Positions 1 to 5,164 of a stretch of 5,164 bases of DNA are shown in pieces. The DNA lies in the NCBI GenBank assembly GCA_012961645.1, contig DTYY01000165.1, positions 1 through 5,164 of the forward strand, given 5' to 3'. Numbering within the stretch: the stretch's first letter is position 1; every line of letters begins with the position of its first letter. The notes beneath the pieces were generated by a model that saw only the letters and a program-made list of their open reading frames with translations, was not told where the DNA came from and searched no databases. The translations under genes and the position numbers were made by a program. Origin of the DNA: Methanosarcinales archaeon. Lineage in GTDB: Archaea; Halobacteriota; Methanosarcinia; Methanosarcinales; Methanogasteraceae.

Positions 1-31
1 AAAGTAGTACACTACCATATTTTTGAAGAGA

Positions 32-1315
32 ATGAAGTACCTGACCATCCTTGCGGTTCTTGCTCTCGTTCTGGCAGCAGGTTGCGTGACTCCATCAGAC
101 CAGGAGGGGGCAAAAGACGCCGACCACGCAGAACCTGCCGGAGAAGCGGAATCAGAGCATGAGGCTGCAGTTAAGATCGGCACGCTGCTGCCGCTCACTG
201 GAGACCTTGCCGCTTATGGCGGACCGATGGAGGATGGAGCGCGGCTTGCGGTGAAGCAGGTGAACGAGAATGAAGGCGTTCTCGGTAGCGAAATCACTCT
301 TGTCACAATGGATTCGGGCACCTCCACGACCATTGCAAACGAGGCGATGAATCATCTGGCAACCGTGGAGCAGGTTCCGGCGGTGATCGGTGCTGCAGGA
401 AGCAGTGTGAGCATGGCTATCATCAACATAGCGATCAGCAACAAAATCGTCCAGATATCCCCGTTCAACACCGGACCCGACTTCACGACGTACCCTGACG
501 ACGGATTCTACTGGAGAACCGTCCCATCGGACGCGTTGCAGGGCAAAGCGATGGCAAAACTTGCGAATGAGAGCAGATATGCCACTGCAAGCACGATCGT
601 TATCAACAATGATTACGGAGTAGGATTCGAGGAGGTCTTCAAGGAAGAGTTCGAAAAATTCGGCGGAACGGTTGTTGATCGTGTCAAATACGAATCTACC
701 GCAGCAACGTTCGATTCTGAGGTTGACAAGGTATCTGCGAACGATCCAAACGTTATCGTCCTTGTTGGCTACCCTGACACCGGAAGTATAATCCTCAAAG
801 CAGCGTACGAGAAAGGCGCCATGGATACGAGTGAATGGCTGCTTTCAGAGGGTATGCGCACCGATGAACTGGCTGAGAAGGTCGGGAAGGACACTGAAGG
901 TAAATACGTCGTGGCTGGATTTACAGGGACGACACCAGATCCGCGGGCTGCAGGTCCTGCTTACGATGTCTTTGCAACGGCTTACAAGGCAGAATACGGG
1001 AGAGAACCTGCCACATTCAGCTCGAACACATACGATGCGGCTGCGATAATCGCTCTTGCGATCGAGAAAGCAGGGAGCGCAGACGGAACCATGATCCGGG
1101 ATACGATACCCATTGTGACAAACGCACCCGGCGAGGAGGTCTCTGACATCGGAACAGCGCTTGCACTGATCAGGAATGGGACAGAGATCAACTATCAGGG
1201 CGCATCAGGAGAGATCACCTTCGATAGTGTCGGCGATGTCTTCGGAGAGTACTGCACGTGGCAGATAACAGATGATGGAAGCGTAACGCTGGGCGAGTCG
1301 GTAACAGTCGAGTAA
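32..1315 (+). CDS. ABC transporter substrate-binding lipoprotein, branched-chain amino acid (LivJ-like) type
   Basis: This is the extracellular solute receptor of an ABC importer of the branched-chain amino acid / amide family (type I periplasmic-binding fold, Peripla_BP_6). From the ATG at 32, the N-terminus is a short basic region, a hydrophobic stretch and a lipobox LAAGC, so Cys18 would be lipidated and anchor the protein outside the membrane. A tether of about 28 residues rich in Glu, Ala and His follows. The binding domain opens with VKIGTLLPLTGDLAAYG and ends with the family's YQGASGEITFDSVGD. An in-frame TTG at 23 would add MKR; neither start has a good Shine-Dalgarno site, and ATG is preferred. 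At about 427 residues the length is normal for the family. Permease and ATPase genes do not follow, because a terminator does; they may lie upstream of the window. The ligand is unknown: the family also takes amides, urea and aromatic acids. Confidence 0.92.
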   Translation: MKYLTILAVLALVLAAGCVTPSDQEGAKDADHAEPAGEAESEHEAAVKIGTLLPLTGDLAAYGGPMEDGARLAVKQVNENEGVLGSEITLVTMDSGTSTTIANEAMNHLATVEQVPAVIGAAGSSVSMAIINIAISNKIVQISPFNTGPDFTTYPDDGFYWRTVPSDALQGKAMAKLANESRYATASTIVINNDYGVGFEEVFKEEFEKFGGTVVDRVKYESTAATFDSEVDKVSANDPNVIVLVGYPDTGSIILKAAYEKGAMDTSEWLLSEGMRTDELAEKVGKDTEGKYVVAGFTGTTPDPRAAGPAYDVFATAYKAEYGREPATFSSNTYDAAAIIALAIEKAGSADGTMIRDTIPIVTNAPGEEVSDIGTALALIRNGTEINYQGASGEITFDSVGDVFGEYCTWQITDDGSVTLGESVTVE

Positions 1316-1340
1316 CCGCCCGGCGGGTTTTTATTTTTTT
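1316..1340 (+). terminator. Hairpin plus T-tract terminator after the solute-binding protein gene
   Basis: Directly after the TAA stop, CCGC pairs with GCGG around a three-base loop (1316-1326). It is followed by five T, an A and seven T (1328-1340). Archaeal termination needs mainly the T-tract, and the small GC stem gives it a bacterial intrinsic look as well. It separates the solute-binding protein gene from panE. The same T/A-rich stretch could double as a poor TATA element for panE, since a start site about 26 bases on would fall just upstream of the panE ATG. Confidence 0.7.
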
Positions 1341-1369
1341 AGAGACGTCGTTATAGATTAATCATAAAC

Positions 1370-2323
1370 ATGTATACGCCAGAGAGTGATGCCCGCATTG
1401 CAATAATGGGCGCGGGAGCCATCGGTTCTGTGATTGGAGGTATGCTTGCAAGAGCCGGGCATGAGGTGACACTGGTGGGAAGAAATCCCCACATCAGATC
1501 GATCTCAGAAAACGGGCTTTACATCGCTGGAATCTGGGGAGAACATACGGTAACCAACCTGAACGCCGTGACATCGCCCCCTTGTGAAGACCATGACATC
1601 GTCTTCCTGACCGTCAAGTCGTATGATACAAAAACCGCTGCAAGAGCCGCACTTCCAATGCTCGGGCAGGGTGGCGTCATCATATCGATGCAGAACGGGC
1701 TTGGGAACGTGGAAACGCTCGCCGAAATCGCAGGCAGGGAGCGGACGGTCGGAGGAATGGGGATATTTGGTGCAGTCGTGCCCGAACCGGGAAGTGTCAG
1801 GGTAACGGTCATAGCATCAGATACCCTTGTCGGAGAGATCGATGGCAACTGCACCCCGCGTGTGGAAGGCATCGCCAGAATGCTTGCCACCGCTGGAATC
1901 CCGACGAGAGCGTCAGAGAAGATTATGCTCGAGATATGGCATAAAGCCCTGTACAATATCGCATTAAACCCATTATCAGCTATATTCGAGGTGACGTACG
2001 GCGAGATTGCTGATAGTCCCCATACCAGATGGCTTGCCAGTGAGTTGATCTCAGAAGCCTTCCGGGTTGCGGAAGTTGCGGGCATAGACCTTGGTATGAA
2101 CTCGCCTGACGAGTATCTACAGATACTGTGGAGCCAGTTGCTTCCCCCGACAAGAGATCACAGATCGTCCATGCTGCAGGACATCGTTCGCGGAAAGTTG
2201 ACCGAGATAGATTACATCAACGGGAAGGTGGTGGAACTGGGTGCAGAATATGGAATCGAGACGCCGTATAACAACGCCGTCGTCAGAATGGTTAAGGCAA
2301 AGGAGGTTTTCGGACCCACATGA
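1370..2323 (+). CDS. panE: 2-dehydropantoate 2-reductase (ketopantoate reductase)
   Basis: Predicted cytoplasmic NADPH-dependent reductase that converts 2-dehydropantoate to pantoate, the branch feeding coenzyme A synthesis. The N-terminal Rossmann domain starts almost at once with IAIMGAGAIGS (GxGxxG, residues 14-19). VKSYDT (82-87) and QNG (108-110) follow at the places where the family binds nicotinamide and substrate. The C-terminal helical domain shows WHKALYNIALNP (190-201), where Lys192 matches the catalytic lysine, and SSMLQDI...TEIDYINGKV (266-287), whose Glu279 matches the conserved acidic residue. All 317 residues fit the family. The ATG at 1370 is required, since a later start would cut the nucleotide-binding strand. 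No clear Shine-Dalgarno site precedes it, so the message may be nearly leaderless. The stop overlaps the next gene's start by four bases. The family also contains reductases for other 2-keto acids, so pantoate is likely but not proven. Confidence 0.9.
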   Translation: MYTPESDARIAIMGAGAIGSVIGGMLARAGHEVTLVGRNPHIRSISENGLYIAGIWGEHTVTNLNAVTSPPCEDHDIVFLTVKSYDTKTAARAALPMLGQGGVIISMQNGLGNVETLAEIAGRERTVGGMGIFGAVVPEPGSVRVTVIASDTLVGEIDGNCTPRVEGIARMLATAGIPTRASEKIMLEIWHKALYNIALNPLSAIFEVTYGEIADSPHTRWLASELISEAFRVAEVAGIDLGMNSPDEYLQILWSQLLPPTRDHRSSMLQDIVRGKLTEIDYINGKVVELGAEYGIETPYNNAVVRMVKAKEVFGPT

Positions 2324-2658
2324 GAGAGACCAATCGGGATATCGAAGCCATCGACTTTGAAGAGGAGATAAAACGGCTAAAATCGCCCAGACGCCCCCAT
2401 GACATGGTTTTTGTGGGAGATTCACTGCTCAGGGCGGTGCTCTGTGAAGGCGAGGGCAAATGGTACATCCATGACTATGATGAGTTCTTCCTCCACTACA
2501 GTGGCGATGTCGTGATCGAGTCGGATGAATCCACAATCGTACTGAGACCTGGCACGGGCGTGCTGGTGCCCGCCGGAGTCAGACACAGGACGAACTGCCA
2601 GAATCAGGCGTTATTCCTCGTCTTCAGGCACAAAAAGACGTCTTGCATGCTGGCGTAG
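2320..2658 (+). CDS. Small single-domain cupin protein
   Basis: A 112-residue cytoplasmic protein with one cupin beta-barrel. Cupin motif 1 is present as WYIHDYDEFFLHYSG (48-62), with His51 and Glu55 as metal ligands and the exact six-residue spacing from Glu55 to Gly62. The first histidine of the usual HxH pair is Tyr49. Motif 2 is GTGVLVPAGVRHRTN (78-92), with Pro84, Gly86 and ligand His89. The first 25 or so residues are a charged, probably helical extension. The start ATG overlaps the panE stop (ATGA), which indicates translational coupling and one mRNA. An AGGAGG lies at 2301-2306, 13 bases before the ATG, which is longer than usual. Small cupins of this kind include sugar-phosphate isomerases, dioxygenases and ligand sensors, and the reaction here cannot be assigned. 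The pairing with panE suggests a role around pantoate or keto acids, but that is inference. Confidence 0.85.
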   Translation: MRETNRDIEAIDFEEEIKRLKSPRRPHDMVFVGDSLLRAVLCEGEGKWYIHDYDEFFLHYSGDVVIESDESTIVLRPGTGVLVPAGVRHRTNCQNQALFLVFRHKKTSCMLA

Positions 2659-2667
2659 ACAGAACGA

Positions 2668-2691
2668 GGGTTTTGCAGCTTCGCAAATCCC
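2668..2691 (+). other. 24-nt hairpin between the cupin and methyltransferase genes
   Basis: GGG (2668-2670) pairs with CCC (2689-2691), and TTTGC (2672-2676) pairs with GCAAA (2683-2687). One T-T mismatch lies between the two stem blocks, and the loop is AGCTTC. The hairpin lies 9 bases after the cupin stop and about 40 bases before the methyltransferase start. No T-tract follows, so it is not a standard archaeal terminator. It could protect the 3' end of the panE-cupin message or be incidental. Confidence 0.4.
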
Positions 2692-2729
2692 GTGAAATGT
2701 TATACTTACGATAAACAAAGAGGAATAAG

Positions 2730-3767
2730 ATGACTTTAGAGAATTTAACCGAATTTCCATCGACAGACCCGAGCAATCTGATCAGATTGAGGGATAGTAT
2801 CTATTCTGCTGACCTGTTTATAACCGCAGTTGCCCATCTTGATCTCTTTTCATGGCTTGATGAGAATCCTGCAGGTATGCGGGAGATTTGTTACTCGTTG
2901 CAGATCGAAGAAAGACCCACCGATGTGATGCTCACTCTCTTCAAGTCACTGAACCTGATTGAAGAGAACGAAGGTCTGTATCATCTGACAGAACTTTCGA
3001 GGGATCACCTTATCGAGTCGTCTCCGTGGTTTTTGGGGCCATACATCTCTTCGTTGAAAGAAAGACCAATCTGTGATGAGATGTTGAAGGTTTTAAAGAC
3101 CGACAAACCTGCAAACTGGGGGGCAAAGAAGGATGAAAAGGAGTGGTCACTTGCAATGGAGGACGATGATTTTGCAGAGGCTTTCACAGCAGGTATGGAT
3201 AGCCGCGGTGCATATCTTGCTCCGGTTCTTGCAAAAACAATCGATCTATCAAAGTACAGCAGGTTGCTGGATATTGCAGGCGCATCCGGCATTTATTCAT
3301 CGGCTATGGTGTCAGAACAGCCACATCTGTCAGCATCCATCTTTGAAAAACCTCCGGTTGATAGGATTGCAAAATACTCGATAGACAAAAGGAGGATGTC
3401 AGATAAAATCAAAGTGATCGCCGGGGACATGTTCAAAGATGAGTTTCCCACTGGTTTTGATCTTCATCTCTTCTCCAATGTCTTGCATGATTGGGATATC
3501 AGAGAGGTTAAAGTGTTACTTGAAAACTCGTACAGAAATCTAAGTCCGGGTGGCAGGGTAATGATCCATGATGCTCATCTAAATGCAGAAAAAACCGGTC
3601 CTTTGCCAGTAGCTGAGTATTCTGTTCTGCTGATGTTTTCAACTGAAGGGAGATGTTATTCAGTATCCGAAATGGAAGAACTATTGAATGAAACCGGATT
3701 TTCTGAGATAAAATATGTACCGACAGTTGCAGATCGGAGTGTGATCGTGGGAGAAAAATCGGTATAA
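2730..3767 (+). CDS. SAM-dependent O-methyltransferase, family 2 (hydroxyindole/caffeate/CrtF-BchU fold type)
   Basis: Cytoplasmic class I methyltransferase of 345 residues, a usual length for the family. Residues about 20-100 form the N-terminal winged-helix dimerisation domain. The SAM-binding domain follows, with motif I as DIAGASG (181-187), an acidic residue at the end of the next strand (Glu206 in IFEKP), GDMF (232-235), then NVLHDWD (250-256) and RNLSPGGRVMIHD (269-281). His253 in LHDW is at the position of the catalytic base in plant O-methyltransferases. Motif I deviates from the common DxGGGxG by Ala and Ser in place of two glycines. A good Shine-Dalgarno sequence, GAGGA (2720-2724), stands five bases before the ATG and fixes the start. 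A possible TATA element, GTTATACTTA (about 2699-2708), is rather close to the ATG for that leader. The methyl acceptor is unknown; homologues act on quinone-like, tetrapyrrole, carotenoid and phenolic hydroxyls. Confidence 0.85.
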   Translation: MTLENLTEFPSTDPSNLIRLRDSIYSADLFITAVAHLDLFSWLDENPAGMREICYSLQIEERPTDVMLTLFKSLNLIEENEGLYHLTELSRDHLIESSPWFLGPYISSLKERPICDEMLKVLKTDKPANWGAKKDEKEWSLAMEDDDFAEAFTAGMDSRGAYLAPVLAKTIDLSKYSRLLDIAGASGIYSSAMVSEQPHLSASIFEKPPVDRIAKYSIDKRRMSDKIKVIAGDMFKDEFPTGFDLHLFSNVLHDWDIREVKVLLENSYRNLSPGGRVMIHDAHLNAEKTGPLPVAEYSVLLMFSTEGRCYSVSEMEELLNETGFSEIKYVPTVADRSVIVGEKSV

Positions 3768-3804
3768 TCACGCTTCACACGGATCGCTGAACACCGACAG
3801 ATCG

Positions 3805-4116
3805 TTATCTCGTCTCCTCTTCGACCCATCCCAGGTACGCGTCATACCCCTCGATTATTGGAAGAGCGATGATCTCTGGAACTTCATAACTGTGCAATTC
3901 GGTTATCCTCGAAATAATTTCTTTTATTCTCCCCTTTCTTGTTTTGATCACCAACAAATCCTCTTTTTCGATGCATGACTCCCCTTTCCACCTGAAGTAC
4001 GATTTGACCCCTATGATGTTCACGCATGCCGCAAGTCTCTCTTCGATCAGTACGCCCGCTATATCTTCTGATTGATCGGCGACTGCTGTGCAGAGGATCA
4101 CTACGAATTCATCCAT
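3805..4116 (-). CDS. cutA: CutA1 divalent-cation tolerance protein
   Basis: A 103-residue cytoplasmic protein of the CutA1 family, small ferredoxin-like subunits that form very stable trimers and are linked to copper and divalent-metal tolerance, although the molecular job is still debated. Family signatures are all present in order: ERLAACVNI (26-34), SYFRWKGE (39-46), the LVIKT strand (55-59), and LHSYEVPEIIALPI (74-87) followed by YLGW (94-97). Length is normal. The ATG at 4114-4116 follows tandem stops (TAG TAA) of the small upstream ORF with no gap. A GGAG at 4128-4131 (minus strand) lies 11 bases ahead. It is the last gene of a three-gene run behind the MoaD-like gene and converges on the methyltransferase gene, 37 bases away, with no clear terminator between them. 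Confidence 0.93.
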   Translation of the reverse strand: MDEFVVILCTAVADQSEDIAGVLIEERLAACVNIIGVKSYFRWKGESCIEKEDLLVIKTRKGRIKEIISRITELHSYEVPEIIALPIIEGYDAYLGWVEEETR

Positions 4117-4119
4117 TTA

Positions 4120-4275
4120 CTATGTTTCTCCATCAAACCGTTCCAGCATGGCACGTTCTGTATATGCTCCGATCTCCATGCCAGCGATCTCATAATCCCG
4201 CGCGATGCCACAGAGCGCGACGACTGCGCACCGATATCCGGATGTTTGTCTCTTGCTGTGGTTGTGATCATTCAA
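4120..4275 (-). CDS. Probable small ORF (51 aa) between the MoaD-like gene and cutA
   Basis: The 155 bases between the MoaD-like gene and cutA hold an open frame that starts at a TTG overlapping the upstream stop (TTGA) and ends at TAG, immediately followed by TAA and the cutA ATG. The product is unrecognised. Its first 15 residues are polar (NDHNHSKRQTSGYR). The rest is more protein-like, with CAVVALCGIARDYE and then a probable amphipathic helix IGAYTERAMLERFDGE. The tight junctions at both ends and the cutA ribosome site lying inside its 3' end favour a real coupled gene. Against it are the TTG start and a competing ATG frame (4101-4271, 56 codons, rich in Ser, Arg and Trp) that also stays open. 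It could also be the eroded tail of a longer gene. No function is proposed. Confidence 0.4.
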   Translation of the reverse strand: MNDHNHSKRQTSGYRCAVVALCGIARDYEIAGMEIGAYTERAMLERFDGET

Positions 4276-4547
4276 CCACCTGCGACTGGAGGGAATATCG
4301 CTACCTCGTCACCATCCACGAGTTCTGTTTTTATTCCGTTCAGAGACTGGATGTGTCTTCCTCTCTTCAATATGTTCACATATTTCCTGATCGTGCCAGA
4401 TTCGTCGAATATCAGATCGTGTGCATCATAAGATGTGCAGAGCGTGGCGATCAGATCCTCTACGGTGGCTCTATCATCCAGTTCAAGATCGAGTTCCTTT
4501 CCGAAGACCTCTCTGAATTTTGCAAATGCTTTCACTTTGATTATCAT
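4272..4547 (-). CDS. moaD: MoaD/ThiS-family ubiquitin-like sulfur carrier (SAMP-like)
   Basis: A 91-residue beta-grasp protein ending in Gly-Gly. In this family the C-terminus is adenylated by an E1-like enzyme and turned into a thiocarboxylate. It then supplies sulfur for molybdopterin (or tungstopterin), or in archaea is conjugated to protein lysines as a small archaeal modifier protein. Visible signatures are the first strand IIKVKAFAKFREVFG (2-16), the TVEDLI helix start (28-33), YVNILKRGRHI (56-66), and the closing LVDGDEVAIFPPVAGG (76-91). Length is typical of archaeal MoaD. The ATG at 4545-4547 sits about 30 bases below a TTTATA promoter. It is the first gene of the run with the small ORF and cutA. 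No MoaE, E1 enzyme or JAMM protease gene is nearby, so molybdopterin sulfur transfer and protein modification cannot be separated here. Confidence 0.88.
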   Translation of the reverse strand: MIIKVKAFAKFREVFGKELDLELDDRATVEDLIATLCTSYDAHDLIFDESGTIRKYVNILKRGRHIQSLNGIKTELVDGDEVAIFPPVAGG

Positions 4548-4561
4548 TTCAGGACATTGTT

Positions 4562-4574
4562 ATGTTATTAACAT
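4562..4574. promoter_or_regulatory. Perfect 13-bp palindrome at the moaD promoter, candidate operator
   Basis: ATGTTATTAACAT is a perfect inverted repeat of two 6-bp arms around a central T. It lies three bases downstream of the TATA element of the moaD-cutA run and upstream of the predicted start site. A bound repressor there would block polymerase recruitment, a common archaeal arrangement. The region is AT-rich, so chance is possible. Confidence 0.4.
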
Positions 4575-4576
4575 GG

Positions 4577-4582
4577 TATAAA
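4577..4582 (-). promoter_or_regulatory. TATA box of the moaD-small ORF-cutA run
   Basis: On the minus strand this reads TTTATA within GTTTATACC, close to the methanogen-type box A. Its centre is about 32 bases before the moaD ATG, so a start site about 26 bases on would leave a leader of only a few bases, matching the lack of a Shine-Dalgarno site. An alternative T/A-rich box lies further upstream (about 4604-4620) but overlaps the terminator of the neighbouring gene. Confidence 0.6.
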
Positions 4583-4610
4583 CATCTGTTTCGACCATTT
4601 CTTAAATTAT

Positions 4611-4624
4611 AAAATAAATAAAAT
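4611..4624 (-). terminator. T-rich terminator of the right-end uncharacterised gene
   Basis: On the minus strand, directly after the TAA stop at 4625-4627, the sequence is ATTTTATTTATTTT with no hairpin. This is the usual archaeal oligo-T terminator form and separates this gene from the moaD promoter. Confidence 0.55.
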
Positions 4625-5059
4625 TTAAATATAATCTATAATGAAATTCAAATACCCTCTGACACCATCAATCCGTCGGTGTAATTTTACTGACTTTGAT
4701 ACGTATGCCAGACAGAGGAGCACTTCTTTTTTAGTCCGCCTCTTGAAGCCCAAAGCAAGATGGATACGCATCTGAATCATATCTTCTAAACACCCATCCC
4801 GATATTCTTTTGTCAAATCTTTTTTAATATTTTTCAATGCATTTATAACATCAATATCTTTTATTTTTGGATTCTCTCGATAATAATCTGCAATTGCGCC
4901 CTCAATTGCGAACAGCGTATCCGTATATTCTTCCTCCATCCCCTCCTTTATCCTGAGCGGTGAAACAAGTGCCGAATCCGGCAGTAAAAGCTCTTCTATC
5001 GGTTCCAATCCAATCTCGATCACTTCGTCTCCTTCACCTACCGTGTATTTTGACTCCAT
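4625..5059 (-). CDS. Uncharacterised helical protein (144 aa)
   Basis: A cytoplasmic protein with no signal peptide or membrane segment. The first 40 residues are acidic (VGEGDEVIEIGLEPIEELL). The middle carries the most distinctive stretch, AIEGAIADYYRENPKIKDID followed by VINALKNIKKDL. The end is basic (GFKRRTKKE, then KSVKLHRRIDG) and closes with FIIDYI. The AIxDYYRENPxIxDxxVxxAL pattern recalls short uncharacterised proteins I believe occur in cyanobacteria and archaea, but no function is known to me. The ATG at 5057-5059 is preferred; an in-frame TTG at 5084-5086 would add nine residues. GGAG touches the ATG and is too close to be a good ribosome site. The gene is visibly more AT-rich than panE or the solute-binding protein gene. 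It ends in a T-tract and is transcribed from the divergent region at 5100-5164. Confidence 0.78.
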   Translation of the reverse strand: MESKYTVGEGDEVIEIGLEPIEELLLPDSALVSPLRIKEGMEEEYTDTLFAIEGAIADYYRENPKIKDIDVINALKNIKKDLTKEYRDGCLEDMIQMRIHLALGFKRRTKKEVLLCLAYVSKSVKLHRRIDGVRGYLNFIIDYI

Positions 5060-5101
5060 CTCCAGATCATATCCTGCTTGCCGCAAATCATTAGACTTGT
5101 T

Positions 5102-5111
5102 GCTAATTAGC
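5102..5111. promoter_or_regulatory. Perfect 10-bp palindrome upstream of the uncharacterised gene
   Basis: GCTAATTAGC is a perfect inverted repeat. It falls about where transcription of the minus-strand gene would begin if the AT-rich box at 5131-5142 were its TATA element. A protein bound there could control that gene. It is short, so chance cannot be excluded. Confidence 0.3.
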
Positions 5112-5123
5112 GCTCACATGCAC

Positions 5124-5140
5124 CAAAAAGCTTTAAATTA
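5124..5140 (+). promoter_or_regulatory. BRE plus TATA promoter pointing off the right edge
   Basis: CAAAAAG followed by CTTTAAATTA is a classic archaeal purine-rich BRE with a TATA box. The predicted start site is near 5160, so the gene it drives lies beyond the window. Read on the other strand, TTTAATTTAAAG could serve the uncharacterised gene, which would make this a shared divergent promoter. Confidence 0.55.
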
Positions 5141-5141
5141 A

Positions 5142-5157
5142 ATGAGATATACCTCAT
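5142..5157. promoter_or_regulatory. 16-bp imperfect palindrome after the rightward TATA box, candidate operator
   Basis: ATGAGATATACCTCAT has 5-bp arms ATGAG/CTCAT around a TATA core, with a single mismatched pair (5147/5152). It fills the space between the TATA box at 5131-5140 and the predicted start site, the typical place for an archaeal repressor site. It may belong to an autoregulated gene to the right. Confidence 0.45.
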
Positions 5158-5164
5158 AAAATAT

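Noticed and set aside
1351..1360. TTATAGATTA as the panE TATA box
   Set aside because: Its centre is only about 15 bases before the ATG, so transcription would begin inside the gene, downstream of the required start.
1519..2085. 188-codon frame on the minus strand inside panE
   Set aside because: It is antisense to an unmistakable ketopantoate reductase, and its Ser/Thr/Pro-rich product is typical of a shadow frame.
2117..2425. 102-codon minus-strand frame across the panE-cupin junction
   Set aside because: It overlaps two supported genes on the other strand and has no promoter or domain features.
2656..2658. TAG stop of the cupin as a possible pyrrolysine codon, as in some methanogens
   Set aside because: Read-through would add about 24 residues through the hairpin spacer with no protein-like pattern, and the cupin fold is complete before the TAG.
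3768..3804. Possible terminator between the convergent methyltransferase and cutA genes (CTG/CAG and GAT/ATC pairings at 3782-3803)
   Set aside because: The stem is broken by a two-base bulge and no T-tract exists on either strand.
4101..4271. Alternative ATG-started 56-codon frame between moaD and cutA
   Set aside because: It starts right after the moaD stop but runs into cutA, and its product is rich in Ser, Arg and Trp without a fold-like pattern. The TTG frame fits the gene junctions better, though this is a close call.
4026..4571. Long open frame of 181 codons on the + strand across cutA, the small ORF and moaD, plus a second + frame at 4072-4431
   Set aside because: Both are antisense to clear CutA and MoaD genes, have Cys/Arg/His-rich products with no recognisable fold, and no promoter or ribosome site. 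They are shadows of the minus-strand coding.

Overview
The window looks like part of an archaeal chromosome, most plausibly a euryarchaeon of the methanogen / anaerobic methane- or alkane-oxidiser type. The reasons are the promoters (TTTATA-type and BRE plus CTTTAAATTA elements just upstream of genes, no bacterial -35/-10 pairs), T-tract terminators, likely leaderless or very short-leader messages, and the gene set. The lineage is inference. No marker gene such as an rRNA gene is present, and no tRNA, IS element, CRISPR array or phage gene was seen.

Left part (1-2658, + strand). A lipoprotein solute-binding protein of the branched-chain amino acid ABC-transporter type ends at a GC hairpin plus T-tract. 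After a 54-base gap comes a ketopantoate reductase (panE, coenzyme A pathway), coupled by an ATGA stop/start overlap to a small single-domain cupin. The transporter's permease and ATPase genes are not in the window.

Middle (2659-3767, + strand). A 71-base spacer containing a 24-nt hairpin leads into a class I SAM-dependent O-methyltransferase of the hydroxyindole/caffeate/CrtF-BchU fold type, with its own Shine-Dalgarno site. Its methyl acceptor cannot be read from the sequence.

Right part (3805-5116, - strand, convergent with the left part). A compact operon, read right to left, holds a MoaD/SAMP-type ubiquitin-like protein ending in Gly-Gly, a probable unannotated 51-residue ORF, and the CutA1 protein. 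It starts at a TTTATA promoter whose start-site region carries a perfect 13-bp palindrome. Further right is an AT-rich gene for an uncharacterised helical protein of about 144 residues. It is transcribed away from an apparent divergent promoter region that carries two more palindromes and points off the right edge.

Most of the window is ordinary metabolism (nutrient uptake, CoA synthesis, sulfur/cofactor chemistry, metal-related CutA). The parts most worth a second look are the small ORF between moaD and cutA, the promoter-proximal palindromes, the panE-cupin pairing and the uncharacterised gene at the right end.
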